Notes: generated by a model from the sequence alone, not told the origin. A DNA stretch of 64,000 nucleotides from Tubiluchus corallicola (GCA_030141605.1 JAQGDQ010000099.1:265194-329193), one strand, 5' to 3'; shown: positions 48,695 to 60,828, counted from the first letter of the stretch. A program made the numbers and translations.

Positions 48695-49351
48695 GTGAGT
48701 TTTAACTTTGTGCTAACTATAAAAACTAATAATTATTACTCCGTTTTCCCAAACAAACAAAACTTGTCTCTTATGTTTTCAATTACAATGCTTTACAGGA
48801 TTGTATTTGTGTTCAAGTAACATAGAAACTAGAAAACTAATTTAACCGGCCTTTCACTTGAAAAACAAAACTGCTATTATTTTTGTTTCGTATTTGTTCT
48901 TTTTGCCACCATTCTCTCCATTATGCCATTTAAGTGTTATTTGCTGTATTCTGCAAATTGACTAAGTAGCCTGAAGATATTGATGCATTCTGTGTCCATT
49001 TTTGCTTGTGTGGCTTGTTCATTACTTGCAAATAGGTCATCTAGACTATTTGTGCTGTCCATTCGATTATGACTCTAAATTGATTCTGTAGTTTGTGTGC
49101 CATACTGGGTATCTCACAAAAAGCCCCGGGTCATATTAGTAAAACTATTACATGTTATTAGTAACTGAAACTGTAACTTGCTGCTTACTGTACATATATA
49201 TATATATATTTATTTATAGAGGTTTTTTGCTAATAGATTGGCTTTCTGAACTTTGAGTGAAAATTTATTTTGCTTGTTAATGCTGGTTGTAATTGTATAA
49301 TGATTTTTTATCTCAGTTCAGGTAATGGTTTGTTGAAGTTAGATGTATATA

Positions 49352-49516
49352 TGGTCAAACCTTGTTATAACGTGCGCCCCTTTTATAATGCCAACCTCTC
49401 TTACCGCCCAAATTTTTAGCCAAACAAAATGTCTATGTTTGCATTGACATATGTGTATGCACCTCGTTATAATCCCAAACTCATTTTTTGCGAACCCAAA
49501 ATAGGCGGTTTGACTG
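49352..49516. mobile_element. 165-bp TA-flanked MITE (Tigger-like)
   Basis: Ends TGGTCAAACCTTGTTATAAC and, inverted, CAGTCAAACCGCCTATTTTG, with TA at 49350-49351 and 49517-49518. CAGTCAAACCTCGTTATAAC-type termini are familiar from pogo/Tigger MITEs. Confidence 0.6.
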
Positions 49517-50188
49517 TATATTGACTTTAATAATGCAACTCATTAAGTTTTATTGGCCAAGCTCTGTCAGATAAAACTGAGAGATTGCATTGTTTATGCA
49601 GCCTATTTATGTAGGCCTATACAATTAGGTTGTACATCTTGTTTTGTTTGCAATTTTGTTAGCACTTTTGTTTACTGTTTGAGATTACAGATTTTTCACA
49701 AACTAGGCACATTTAAGAATTGTATTTTTTATGATTTGAGAAATTCTTTTAAAATTTTATAATTGTATACATGAATGGTAGCCTTATGTACGGTTCCATA
49801 ATCTGTTGCTGCATGTATAGCATAATTATAATTAAGCTTAACTTCCCGGCAACATATTTTTAACTAGCTACATTTTGCAAAATTATGATCACCTGAAGAC
49901 CCAAAAGCTAATTAAAGCTATGTACGGCACAGGTGACATTTAATGAGCCCGTGTTTGTCATAATTATAATGAACAACTGACAACTGAAAACAGGAGTGTT
50001 GCTATTAGTAGACAATTTTGGTTATATATTTCTGTAAAGCATTTGATAGAAAATGCCTGATGAAATCAGAATGAATTAAAATTTATAGGTGTGCAATAGT
50101 TTATTTTGCTAGACAGAATGTGTTTAGCAAACAAAAATGGAGGTTGTTAAATAGACAAAGCTACAATTTCATTTTTTCCTCGTTTTAG

Positions 50189-50492
50189 ATGGAGTCTGGA
50201 CAGTTTCTGTTCAGCGACATTTCACAGCGCTACGGTCTGCCGCCTGATCTGTCTGATGCCTCAGTCCGTCAGAAGATTGGGGACATCCGTGAGCATCTTA
50301 AGAAAGAGATAAGAAAAGAGTACAAGATAAAAGAAGGTGCGGAAAATCTGAGGAAGGTTACGACCGACAAGAAACGCCTTGCTGACATAAGTGCCATCGT
50401 CCGCAAGGCCAACAATAAACTGTCGGCATTGCAAGATGACTTGCAAGAGTTGGATTCGCTTATCGTTGTGACGAATGATGCCAAAACCACGG
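50189..50492 (+). CDS. PKN: Protein kinase N (PKN), exon with first HR1 repeat
   Basis: Encodes about 101 residues, ending in phase 1 at ACGG|GTAAGT; acceptor CGTTTTAG directly precedes the ATG. The stretch K-K-E-I-R-K-E-Y-K-I-K-E-G-A-E-N-L-R-K-V-T-T-D-K-K is nearly diagnostic of PKN HR1a, the antiparallel coiled coil that binds Rho/Rac GTPases. PKNs are AGC-family Ser/Thr kinases with three HR1 repeats, a C2-like domain and a C-terminal kinase. None of those later parts appears up to 64000, so the gene continues beyond the window. Which PKN paralogue it is cannot be told. Confidence 0.88.
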
Positions 50493-50821
50493 GTAAGTAC
50501 AGCTTTGAGTTGCATGTGACATATCTGTGTGCCCAGGTGTTGAGGTGTGGTGTATTTTGTTTGCTGTCCGGTTTCTCTGCAAAATTGATCTACAATTTAA
50601 TGTTTGTGTCTATTGAAGGTGCATTACCTGTTCTGACAGAACTGCTTGTAATCATATGTTTTACACATTTAGAGTATTAATAAAATTGACGTGAAATTAA
50701 TACAGCGCGTGAAATAGAATAATTTGAAACTTGTTCGTTAAATTGTCTAATATATTATCTTACTGTTGTGTGCTTATTTTTCTCAAAGTAAGTCAGTCAT
50801 TTCTAACAGCTTGTGAACAAA

Positions 50822-51165
50822 TTAATTTAGGTGTTCAAATAAAACAAATGACATTAGGTGCAGCTGCGTAAGGTGACCTCCTGGTTGGCTTTTATTTTTC
50901 CACTTGTCATACTTAAAGTACCTGCCATCGATGTTCTCGACGTTATCGTGAGCGTAAACTTTAATATCATTGGCTTTGTTACTGTGAAGACAATATTGAC
51001 TTGCCTGGAATGAGTGGTCTTCTTTGAGCTTTAAGATTACGCGATGGATTTCATTCTTCAAAGCACCAGAACCGATAACCTTAATTTCTAGGCTGGTTTC
51101 TATTCTTTTCAATTTCTGTATTGATTGTCTTCGATTTTCATTCTGAACAAGTATTTGTTCAGATT
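50822..51165 (-). pseudogene. Unrecognised protein-like frame in the PKN intron
   Basis: An open minus-strand frame of about 115 codons with coding-like composition (N-I-D-G-R-Y-F-K-Y-D-K-W, S-Q-P-G-G-H-L-T-Q-L-H-L-M) has no convincing ATG at its start. An adjacent frame at 51177-51458 may be related. I do not recognise the family. It could be a retropseudogene, a transposon relic or a nested exon. Confidence 0.3.
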
Positions 51166-51530
51166 TTCATCAAATTTTAAATAAACGATGCTAAATTTTT
51201 AAGCAAACAGCAACAAAAAGTCTTTGCTAGAAGCATAGACTCACTGTTTTGCCTTTGAGCAACGAAAAATGATGTTAGTGAATTCTCAGATTCAGTGTTG
51301 TCAGCTACCATGTTGAATTCCTCAACTTGCAAGTTGCCTAAAGGTTTCACCAATCCAAAAGCTCTCTTATGACTCTTACAAAAATCGTTCTTCACTTTCG
51401 GCAGTTGATTTACGTTTATTATGTTTGCGTTGACATATTTGTTTGTTTTCATTTTCAAGTTCTTGACACTGCACTGGCGAGGCTGTCCTGAATTAGAAAT
51501 GTAAATATGATCTGTTCAGCATTCAGTGGA

Positions 51531-51675
51531 TGGTGGTGCTCTCAATCTTCATCCGAGGATGATGGTGCTCTCATTCTTCGTCCGAGGATGGTGGTGCTTT
51601 CATTCTTTGTCCGAAGATGGTGGTGCTCTCATTTGTTTCCGATGGCGGTGTTGCTCTCATTTGTTGTCATTGGAT
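51531..51675. repeat. Minisatellite, ~29-bp unit, about five copies
   Basis: Units of the type GGTGGTGCTCTCATTCTTCG followed by TCCGAGGAT, with increasing divergence rightward. All plus frames through it are repeat-driven. Confidence 0.9.
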
Positions 51676-51941
51676 GCCTTTATACGTACAAGACATTTCT
51701 CAATTATTTCTTCTACCAAATTGGCTGTTACTGGACTTTCATTGGTCAGTGTTTTTCCATACAAAAAGGCTTGCAGCAGCAAATGCCAGAAAAGCAAGAA
51801 AAAAATCCACAAATCATTATGATCGTTTGTTGCCAGCTAATTTGACTTAAAGTGTTGATACATTAAGTGTCCCCTTACTGTCACGGGTACAGCTGGCACA
51901 GGTGCTACAAGGAGGAAACCTCAGGCTTGCTTTGTCATGTT

Positions 51942-52012
51942 GAACTAGTAGCTCAACTAGCAGAACACGAGAGTACTAATCCCAGGTCTGAGGTTCAAAT
52001 CTCGACTAGCTC
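51942..52012 (+). pseudogene. tRNA-like sequence (71 nt), degenerate
   Basis: Acceptor arms GAACTAG and CTAGCTC pair at 6 of 7. GCTCAACTAGCAGAAC resembles a D arm and GGTTCAAATCTCG a T arm, and the total length is tRNA-like. Anticodon and T stems mispair, so it is a tRNA pseudogene or SINE head rather than a working tRNA. Confidence 0.55.
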
Positions 52013-52896
52013 ACAATTTTTCAGCAAACAATTAAACCGCCAGAAACATCAGTAAAAAGTTGGACTGGAAGAAAATTTGCAAAAGTTCTGGTTTATGTAC
52101 GGAATGGAATAAATATAAAAATTACAGGACATGTTAGCTTACTCTCAGTGATTAATGTAATAAAATTAGTCTCTTAAGCTCCCTCCACCTCTTCAGAACT
52201 ATGATAAGGCTTTCTAGAAGAGTCGCGTAGATCTAAGTCTCTGACCAGGCAAATAGGCGTCTGTGTGCTCTCTCTGTAGTCTAAGTTTCAAATGCATTTC
52301 CTTATTAAATCAGACCTAACGCCTAATTTTGGCTACTCGCACTCTTTATATAGATCAATACAATTCATGCTATTCTAGGTAAGGTGCTCTTTTATACAAA
52401 ACTCCGTTTCTGGGAGATACGCTTGTTATAAAACCTGTTATGCAATACTGAGCTGGCAGACTTGTGTAAAGTGAGGATTAGAGTTAATTAAAGCTTGCCT
52501 AGCTAGCATCTGCGCTTGAAGTGTGCCAGTTAAGAAGCAGAGCTAACTACCCGTGACGTGATATTGATTGCCGGCGTAGAATCGTTGCCATTAACGACTT
52601 CTCAATGCAAAACTCATCCGTCCTGGGTAATCTGGAGATGTTCGTTTTTCTGCTTTCTTGATATTAAACATTAATACAAGTAGAAATTTGTGATGCTTTG
52701 TAACTCACTGGAATCTTAAAAATTGTTATTTTTAAGCTGCAGCTTTAAATTGTAAAAAAGATACTCAAATTTTAGAATTGCTTTTGAGTTGTCAGTTTTT
52801 TTGAGTCGCAGCTGGATAAGTTAGATATAGCTTGTGAAAAAACAGCTACATTTTGAAATTGATATTCTAAACTAGTCTATCTTTTAAATATTCTTA

Positions 52897-53068
52897 GGGC
52901 GCATTCAGACTAGCGAAATTTCTGTTGCAAGTTTTGTCTCTGACGGCGAACTCCCAAGTATGAACTGCTTTGCGAGTTACTGTCGGCAAGAAATTGCAAA
53001 CTCTCTGACACTAATTGAACTTTCTAGCGAGTGAGTTGGCGAGAAAACTCGCTAGTCTGAACGTACCG
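52897..53068. mobile_element. 172-bp PIF/Harbinger-like MITE
   Basis: Left end GGGCGCATTCAGACTAGCGA; right end inverted CGGTACGTTCAGACTAGCGA; 3-bp duplication TTA at 52894-52896 and 53069-53071. GGGC-type ends with TTA duplication fit PIF/Harbinger. Confidence 0.82.
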
Positions 53069-54251
53069 TTAGAAATAGTTTTCTAAGTGAGCTGCTTGTA
53101 TCTAAACCTTTTCTTCGTCTTCTGATTGGTATTGGACAGTGTAAGAACACTGGTAATTGTTGCCTTCTCTCGACCTTTTCATTTAAAGCGAAACCGGACC
53201 CAATTTTAAACTGTACGTCAAAACAATCTACTCTTTAGAATATTGAAAGGAAACATACTGTTTTTTCAAAAACGACTTACGTGAAAGAATTGACACATAA
53301 TGTCACACATTGAAAGAAACAATGTCAGTTATTTTCGTTGACTGCCCAATCAGCGTGCAAGTTATTTCACACACCTGCAGAGCTTAATTAACGCAGGTAC
53401 ATTCGGGACATTTGGTTACAGCTCCGCCTAACACTGTCGTGAAAAATGCTCAACTTTTCACTAGTTAGCGGGAGAAATATTGGCCTGGTTCTAGATTTTA
53501 TTATTGTCAATTGAAATTCCTAGTGAATTAGTTGAAATATATAGTGCAGTTTCGTTTATAGGAAGAAATGCACAACGCTTACGTCTATGAGTTGCCGATT
53601 AAACCATTTTGCAGTCAAGAAAATACGCAGTTTAGTTTAGTTTATGGCTTTGCAAGTTAGATAAAAACAACTATTTGATTAATTTTAAATGAGGACAAAA
53701 CAAAATGTTTTCTTTTCTGGCCAGTTTTTATAAATCTCAGTGAGATCTTCACAGTCAAAATGAATTCAAATGTGCTCAAAACTTATATTATACATCAATG
53801 TAGTAGTAGCTATTTTACGCTATTTTTCTGGTTATAATCATGGTTAAAAGATGCCATTTGGGACTTACGTTAACTCGGGCATTCAATGTAAGGGTCGTCT
53901 ATGGAATGGAACAATCAAATTTATTCCATTTCCTTAGCCTAACAAACGTAAAAATACAAAAACTGAATAATGGATGATGTTCGTATGTTCAGGTAAGAGA
54001 GACTTAATACTTTTGTTGCACATTTATTGTAAAGCAAGGCTAACTGGCTTAGTTTCTTTATTATACTTATGTCTCTGTGTTTTGTAGTGCTTTGAAACTT
54101 CGTCTCTACATTGTGTTTAAATTGAAAAGTCATTTTTTTAGCTACTTGAAGTGTTAATTCGTTTAAAAATAGCTGCTGCTCTGCACATTTGTGTTTATGA
54201 AAAAGTGCAATCAGTTTGTCTGCTGATCAGACATTAGTTGTGACTGTCACG

Positions 54252-54290
54252 CTGTTTAGTTTAGTTTAGTTTACTTTAGTTTAGTTTAGA
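54252..54290. repeat. GTTTA-type simple repeat
   Basis: Seven near-perfect TTTAG pentamers with one variant. Confidence 0.85.
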
Positions 54291-54940
54291 CAGTTGTTGT
54301 TCAGCGTGAGCTGTTGTCCCGAATGTTGCTGAGCGAGCTTACGTTACAGCGAAGGCGGAGCGATAGACCAATATGTTTGACGTCAAGTATTACCAAACAA
54401 ACACAAGTTTGCGTTCGCGCTGCTAGTTCTTCGCCGTTACATGCATTTCGCCATTCACTGGTTAGACGGGCACTAGAAACAGGTGCTGTACCTCTCAGTT
54501 CAAATGTGTTAATTTGTGACGAACGGTAAATTTGAATTTTTATCTTCAAACTTGTCTACTTTAATACAACACACTGAATATCTTACAGTAGCATTGTACT
54601 TCAATTTTCGCTTTCGCAAACACGTGCATTACGCTCGTGGAATATTTTTGCTGTTGGAAATATGTTAGTTTGTGATGTCATCAATAGTTGGACTCGCCCG
54701 CCATTAATTAAGTTTTTAATCTATTATTTAATTATCACAAACACTTTTGCAGTATCAATTGTGTTAAAATGTATGCTTTTTATCGGATTGAAAATGGGGT
54801 TGTATATGAAAAATCATCCTGTCTTCCTTTAAGTATGTTCTCTGCTTTCTCTAAGGTTGTTTTGTGCTTCTACTAGTAAAATCGGGCAGTTATAAGAGAG
54901 AAAAGCATTAATTATTTCAACTTCACTAGAACTTGTTCTA

Positions 54941-54951
54941 GACTCGAACCC
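54941..54951 (-). repeat. Isolated tRNA B-box-like sequence
   Basis: The minus strand reads GGGTTCGAGTC in a tRNA-like context without a foldable cloverleaf. Possible SINE remnant. Confidence 0.3.
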
Positions 54952-56199
54952 ATGACTTGCGCATTGGCTTTAAATACTGTGTTTATAGAGTCCTCGCTCT
55001 CGTTTTTACTTTCTCAATGTTCTTTCGCAAACGCATTTTTATAAAACCTTCCTAGGCGCTAGAAGTTAGTCTGAACTTTTGAATTTTTTATCTACCTTTA
55101 TGCTAAAGATGTTTGGTTGTACACAGTTATACAATTGCTACTAATTTCGCACAAATTCGAGCAACTAAAGCAGATCATTTCCATGTCTGCCTTGACAGCC
55201 CTGTAATTACCTAAGTGGCCCCGTTTTCGTGCCGATTTTAACTTCGAGTTTTGCAAGACACCAGCTAGGTGACAAGCAGCAAACGACGATCTGGTAATGG
55301 TTAACTGCCTGTCAGAGCAACTTAGGAGGTAAAATAGTTTTATGACACACGGGTCGCAGATAATAATTACCTTGTGCTAGGAATTCCTGTGTCGACAGAA
55401 GCGCTATCTAGAGGCCATTCGCCACTACCTAGAGGTCATTGTCACTTCAATTTAACTGCGTCTGTTACCCGATGAGAAGTTATTGTGTAGCCAGTCCGAA
55501 GTTTGATTTGAAAATGTTTTCCTTTCTCGTTCTAATTTGATCGGAGATTTATTTGCTGAGCAAATAAGTGAAAACTGTTGTGCACTGGTGGGGTAATATG
55601 CCACAGTTTAGAAAAAATTTCCATGAATACACCGTCAGTGTTTTTCCAAGGTTTCACCGGAAGTACAGTAGTTGCAATAATACGCTCTCTCGTCAGTGAC
55701 TTTCAGTTTTGTCATTGCATTCGCAATTACGTAGGTCTACATTGTAATCATGAAAAAGAGCTGATTATTTCATCCAGCACCAGATTGTTGGCTTTTGTTA
55801 AATAACCTCGCAGCAAGGTGCAAATTATATTTATAAGCTAATTACGGTGCAGTATTGATAGATTTAACTGCAGTAATTCAATTTAACCTAATTTTATTCA
55901 GTTTCGGGTAGCATAGTTTAGGTAGTACATTTCTGGATAATAATAGCTTAGGATCTACTGACTGATCTCTATATGTCTAGAGAATTATATTTATGCGTGT
56001 GTGTGTTTTATTTTATTTTTATTTATTATAACTTTTTGTGTGTTTTAGTGAGATGTTCGTATGATATCAGTTTGTAATGCATACACATATATAATATAAT
56101 TTTTGATAATACAATAAAGTGATAAATCAAATTAAAATCTAATCATATGAGATTTTAATATCTATAAAAATCCAAGGACATATGCAAATTATGTAACTA

Positions 56200-56349
56200 T
56201 GCAGTGTGCATGTTATATAGAAAATCCAGAACACTTTTAAGTTAGTAGCATTGAGTCCACTACCGACCAAATCAGTGTGCATGTTATATCTATAGAAAAC
56301 CCAGATCAGTTTTTAAGTCAGTTGAATAGCAGTCCTCTACCGACCAAAT
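56200..56349. repeat. ~71-bp tandem duplication
   Basis: AGTGTGCATGTTATAT at 56203 and 56274 and CTACCGACCAAAT at the end of each unit define two diverged copies. Confidence 0.85.
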
Positions 56350-56983
56350 ACTTCCCATTTAAAACTTAGAGGTTCAGAATACTTTGTTGTTTTTTCCAGT
56401 AAACAGGTCTCTTAGCGTGCGCTTAGCTTCGTATGAATAAGCCTATTGTTCTGTGTAACCTCTGACACAGCTCACGTATTTTGTGTGTTTGTGGGTCAAA
56501 ATTTGGAGCTGTTATTGACTGCAGCTGCATCCAGCACTCATTAGTGACTGCACTGTACACCGCAAACAGCGTTGTGCCGCAATTAATTTAATCTTGCTGT
56601 TGATACCCGTAACATAAAGGCATTGTTAGCATTTTGCGTATTAGTTGGAGATTTGATTATGCCTGTTTTGTGTCAGCATTGTTACATTGTTATTTAAGAA
56701 GTCATTGTAAATCCGCTTGTGTTTGGTTAAGAGTGACCTGTGCGTGTGCTCTTTGGTGTATTACCTGTAATGACGGATTAAGGAAAGGCATAAAAACTCT
56801 GAAGAAGTTGAGGTTTATTTGTGATTTGGCAAAGCAGGAATGTGGATTCTACTTTATGAGTATGGTGAGAGCATCCTATTATGGTGCTTTGTAGTTACCA
56901 AAAACATTGTGAAGAGTTCCAGTGTATTGCATTGCTAGACTGCTAGTGTCTCCCTTATTGTTGATTATTTATAACCTTATCTA

Positions 56984-57551
56984 ATGTCTGCCAACGCAAC
57001 AATGTTGTGTTGCCTGCCAAAAGTGAAGCAGTTGTTGGTGAAATCGGACCGGAAGTCTGCCTTGAAGAGGCAACAGCTTGCTTGCTCCCGGGGTTTTCAC
57101 CACTGTCGTCACTGCGGTTTCCGGTTTGACGATGGAAAGCTGTACGGAGACTGTAGGGAACCCCTTGTGGTTCTGACTCCGCAGAAGGTCAGCGAGTTCA
57201 CTAATCATTCAGTGGATTTCGTCATGACAGATGGCAGTGTTGCCTCATCGTTACTACCAAAACCTGAGGATGTCAGAATTTTTCCAGAAAAGAAACCTCG
57301 TCCACTTGGAAGGTACCCAAGGGCATTGATCGCTCGGTCTACACCACTTCTGAGCAAGATCAACGAACGTGACATTGAAGAGTCTGTTGAGGACACTGCG
57401 ATATTTCATGGAAATGAAACTACTCTACATGGTTGTGCGCTGTCAAACAAATGTGTGAAGCTCTCTTATATTTTAGACGAGAACGGCAACAGATACGACT
57501 TGCCGCCGAAGCAGCAGGATTTTCAGATGAAGCTTGATTCTGCAGGAAATG
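56984..57551 (+). CDS. First coding exon of unrecognised protein (possible alternative 5' exon of PKN)
   Basis: ATG at 56984 has an in-frame TAA 12 nt upstream and opens 189 codons plus one base to a donor AATG|GTAGGT. Composition is coding-like throughout. A Cys/His cluster (C-S-R-G-F-H-H-C-R-H-C-G ... C-R-E) lies at residues 34-59 and could bind zinc. A basic/proline segment (E-K-K-P-R-P-L-G-R-Y-P) follows, and the exon closes near Y-D-L-P-P-K-Q-Q. I do not recognise the family. It ends in phase 1, like the PKN HR1 exon, so both could splice to a common downstream exon. Alternatively it starts an unrelated gene. Confidence 0.6.
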
Positions 57552-59167
57552 GTAGGTAACAAATTGTCAAAAGAAGAATAAAAATATCTAAATAACGACA
57601 CATGTGAATTATAATTGGGATACTTATCGCTGAACCTGCTGTTCCTTTTTTCTCTTACTCTCCCTGTCTTTAGAACGGCACTGATGAAGTCATAGTAAAA
57701 TAGTGCACTAGCCTGTTCTACGGCACACACGCCAGAACAATTTGAATCTGGGAAATTATTTTATTATATATGGCTTTGCTCTGTTCCACTTTACTCTACC
57801 TTGTCTTACTCTTCTCTCCGGTTCTGTTCTCCTTTTTTTTGTTCGCTAACATATTTACTGTGATTTCGTATGTATTTGTTCTTTTGGTCAACTGTATTTC
57901 TTCCGATCCATATTTACATCATTAAGTAATATGGATTTTACCTCTTTTCTTCCAAACCATACTAACGCACTTCCGTTTGTTGTAGTTGCACATATGTATT
58001 CGTGCAGTATTCGTTAGTTACGTCTACATCATTATAAGGTAGTACAAGTTTACCCCATCCCACAAGATTACTGTACAATACTCCCCAGCCCTCAGTGGAA
58101 ATAACCGTTGACAGCCGCTCAGGAGCTCGAATGATGCTGAAGAGCCTGATATCAAAGACATCTAGAAATCTGCAAGTGATTGATTGAACAGCAAATTTCA
58201 TTAATTACTCTGTGAATTCCCGATCCAATCTGACATTTGTTTAAACTTTGAGGGACTTTGGCAGCGCTGATGCTTGGAAAAACCAATTTCGTATTTGTGT
58301 GTCACGTAGCGTTTTATAATTCTTTTGATTTGTGTTACTTGGTTTTATTTTTTAAAATTAAGATTTTTATTTTGTGATCTATGCCCTGTTCTTACCGTGA
58401 CTTCCTCTTACCACGCATGTACATTGTGATTTTTGACCTAGACTGAATGTAAAGCTCAAACTTTCTGATTAAAATATTTTTTCAACGATTTACTTTAGCT
58501 GATACAATATGATGGAGTTAAAGTCGAACAAAGCAATTTTATTACCATTCTTATTATCTTATATTATCTTTATCAAGAGTAACAACACTTATAATGGGGC
58601 ACATCATGCAGCATCCTGCCATATGTAAGTACAACAAGAACAAAAACAGCTGCTGAAATCAAAAAGAAAACTTTGCAAATTATGTCATTTTATTATTTAG
58701 TCAGATTATGATTGTTATGTATTTTATACTACATAAACGTGACTACACGTATAACAAGGTCCACAACAAACAGTTCACACTTGAAAATGCCTCCAGCATT
58801 ATGCAAGAAAAATTATAAATCACATTTATCCAATATCACGCATCCAGTGTGCGGCAAAAATCATCCAGCAGACCCAAGATGCTGCATGTTCTATTTTTGC
58901 TCGATGAGCAATATCTATAGCTAGTGTCTGTTTTTATTTATAGTAATTACGTCTGAAAAAGTTTAGATGAGGACAACAGCACAGTCTACAATAGACATAT
59001 TCATACATCTATAATTATAATCCTGTAAATATTATTATTATTATTATTATTATTACTAGTTATTATATTCAATTATTTGATTGTTTAATGCAATATTGCA
59101 GATTATATGATCAAAATTATTTTTAATTCGTTTAAGCAGTAGCCTAGCACATATGTGAAACGACTGA

Positions 59168-59455
59168 TCACCAGAAACGTGAATGTGCTTGTGTCATGTG
59201 CCGTTCTTGAATTTTCTCAAGTAATCTATCAAAAGTTTTTTTCACAAGCAAATGAGTGTAATTATAAAAATTCTCCTTGTCAGCTAAGACTACAGTTTGG
59301 CCATCACGCCATTGCACGATCTCACTTTGCTGATTGTTATATTTCAGATTTTTTAGTCTCAGAATATATGCAATTAAAACATCTAAAATTTCCTCATTCA
59401 CTTGTATTCTTTCCATTTTTTGTAGCTGTTTACTTATGTACAGCTCAGGAGGCAA
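59168..59455 (-). pseudogene. Unrecognised protein-like minus-strand frame
   Basis: An open frame of at least 95 codons with balanced, helix-prone composition (E-I-L-D-V-L-I-A-Y-I-L-R-L-K-N, F-Y-N-Y-T-H-L-L-V-K-K-T-F-D-R-L-L). It ends at TGA and has no ATG at its 5' end. It may be a terminal exon of a nested gene or a transposon relic. Confidence 0.3.
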
Positions 59456-60642
59456 ATGTTGTGTGATGCTGGGTGATGGTTCAAGTGTATCAAAGGCTTA
59501 AATTTAACTCATTTTGGCACATTTTGGATTGTTTCATTAGTTATCTGCTCATCTAAATACTGCAGACATAAATTAATTGCATTTCCATTTTTTGCAACAT
59601 ACATCATTTACATACTTCTTAGTACTAAGATAAATAAGTTAAGAGTTTAACCAGAAAATGCAGTAAACATTGGTAAACAAGATATTCTTTGGGAATTTTA
59701 CTTACCTGTGCATTTATTATGCAGTAGGGAAGTACGAAAACAGTAATTAAAGTACAAAATATGCAAAAGCTGTCACTGTAATAATAAAAGTGGAAGGAAT
59801 GACTATAATATATGCATGCTTCACCAAAAAAAAACGAACATTCAAAATATTTTAAGAGAAGGCATTATGTATTTACTGTATTTCTTTCTAGTGATCATGT
59901 ATTCTCTTAAACTTATCACTATTTGTGGCTAAGAGATTAAGAATGATTTACAACAATATCGGCAATGTCTTTTAATAGATGTATTATTTCATTTGAAAGT
60001 GAGAACTAAGGCTGTGTTTGGTAGTGTTGGTTTTTGCTATTTAAATTCTGGTTTTCAAATAATATTGTTTGCTTTGCTTTGAGACAGGACTCGTATTTTG
60101 GAGCTAATGAATACGTTACGTCAAACCTTGCAACGCAAGTGTTATGAAATTAGAATCAAAATTTTTATCTTTCATGAGGACCAGTCCCATCCTTTTCTTA
60201 GTCCCAGTCATCAGTTTTCTGACCTGCAAAATGCTCAAAATACTCGTTTGGTGTGGAGCGATCACTTGAGTGTTTGGTTGAACTTTCTCGCTCAGTGTAT
60301 CTCACCCATACCCCGTTGTCTGCTGTTTCGTTTTATCATAATTACATAGATTCTTGCCATTTTTTGACGAGTTCGACAGCTACTTGAGTTTTCTACTTGG
60401 CCTACTATTCACAGTTTAACGATAAAGCTCCAAAGAAAGGCGAATACTTGTTCTTTTACCTGGTTTGTACCTCTGGCCCTAGATTTGGGTTAACATGTGT
60501 GCCTAATGCTGCAACAGCTATATAATGGAATGCAGTGAGAAGTTAATGTGGCCTTTTTGTTGCCTTGTTTTCATAGGATTCTACTAGTTTAGCATTTATG
60601 TATATTGACGTTGCTTCTTATTTTTTGAACCTGGGGCCTGAT

Positions 60643-60828
60643 TCACTTTCTTCTTCATAAGAAACTTCTTAAAAAATTTTTGTTTTCGTAAAGTTATAAT
60701 CACATTTAATAATCTTATTAACGAAACTTTAGTGAATTCTATCTTAAATTTAAGAATGTTCTTATGGACGACCTTACGAATAAAACAGTTCGTAGGAAGC
60801 TTTGTGAATCAGCCCCCCCCCCCCCCCC
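60643..60828. mobile_element. Small palindromic MITE ending in a C16 run
   Basis: Left end GGGGCCTGATTCAC and inverted right end GGGGCTGATTCACAAAGC; the right terminus is expanded to sixteen C (60813-60828). No clear target duplication. Non-coding. Confidence 0.55.

Larger units (their letters stand above)
50493..56983 (+). other. PKN intron (first part)
   Basis: No PKN exon was found. It holds minus-strand unrecognised frames (50822-51458), a minisatellite, a tRNA-like sequence, a Harbinger-like MITE, a GTTTA-type simple repeat (54252-54290) and a 71-bp duplication (56200-56349). Confidence 0.5.

Noticed and set aside
51531..51675. CRISPR-like or regulatory array
   Set aside because: Directly abutting ~29-bp units without spacers in a eukaryotic intron; a minisatellite.
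51942..52012. Functional tRNA gene
   Set aside because: Overall tRNA architecture is present but the anticodon and T stems mispair.
54323..54532. Possible alternative PKN first exon (about 70 codons, Ser/Arg-rich)
   Set aside because: GC-richer than its surroundings with a GTAAAT donor, but it ends in phase 2, incompatible with the phase-1 exons, and has no homology.
60084..60349. Candidate exon with acceptor ACAG near 60087
   Set aside because: Reads open for about 88 codons but resembles no PKN segment and has no donor before its stop.
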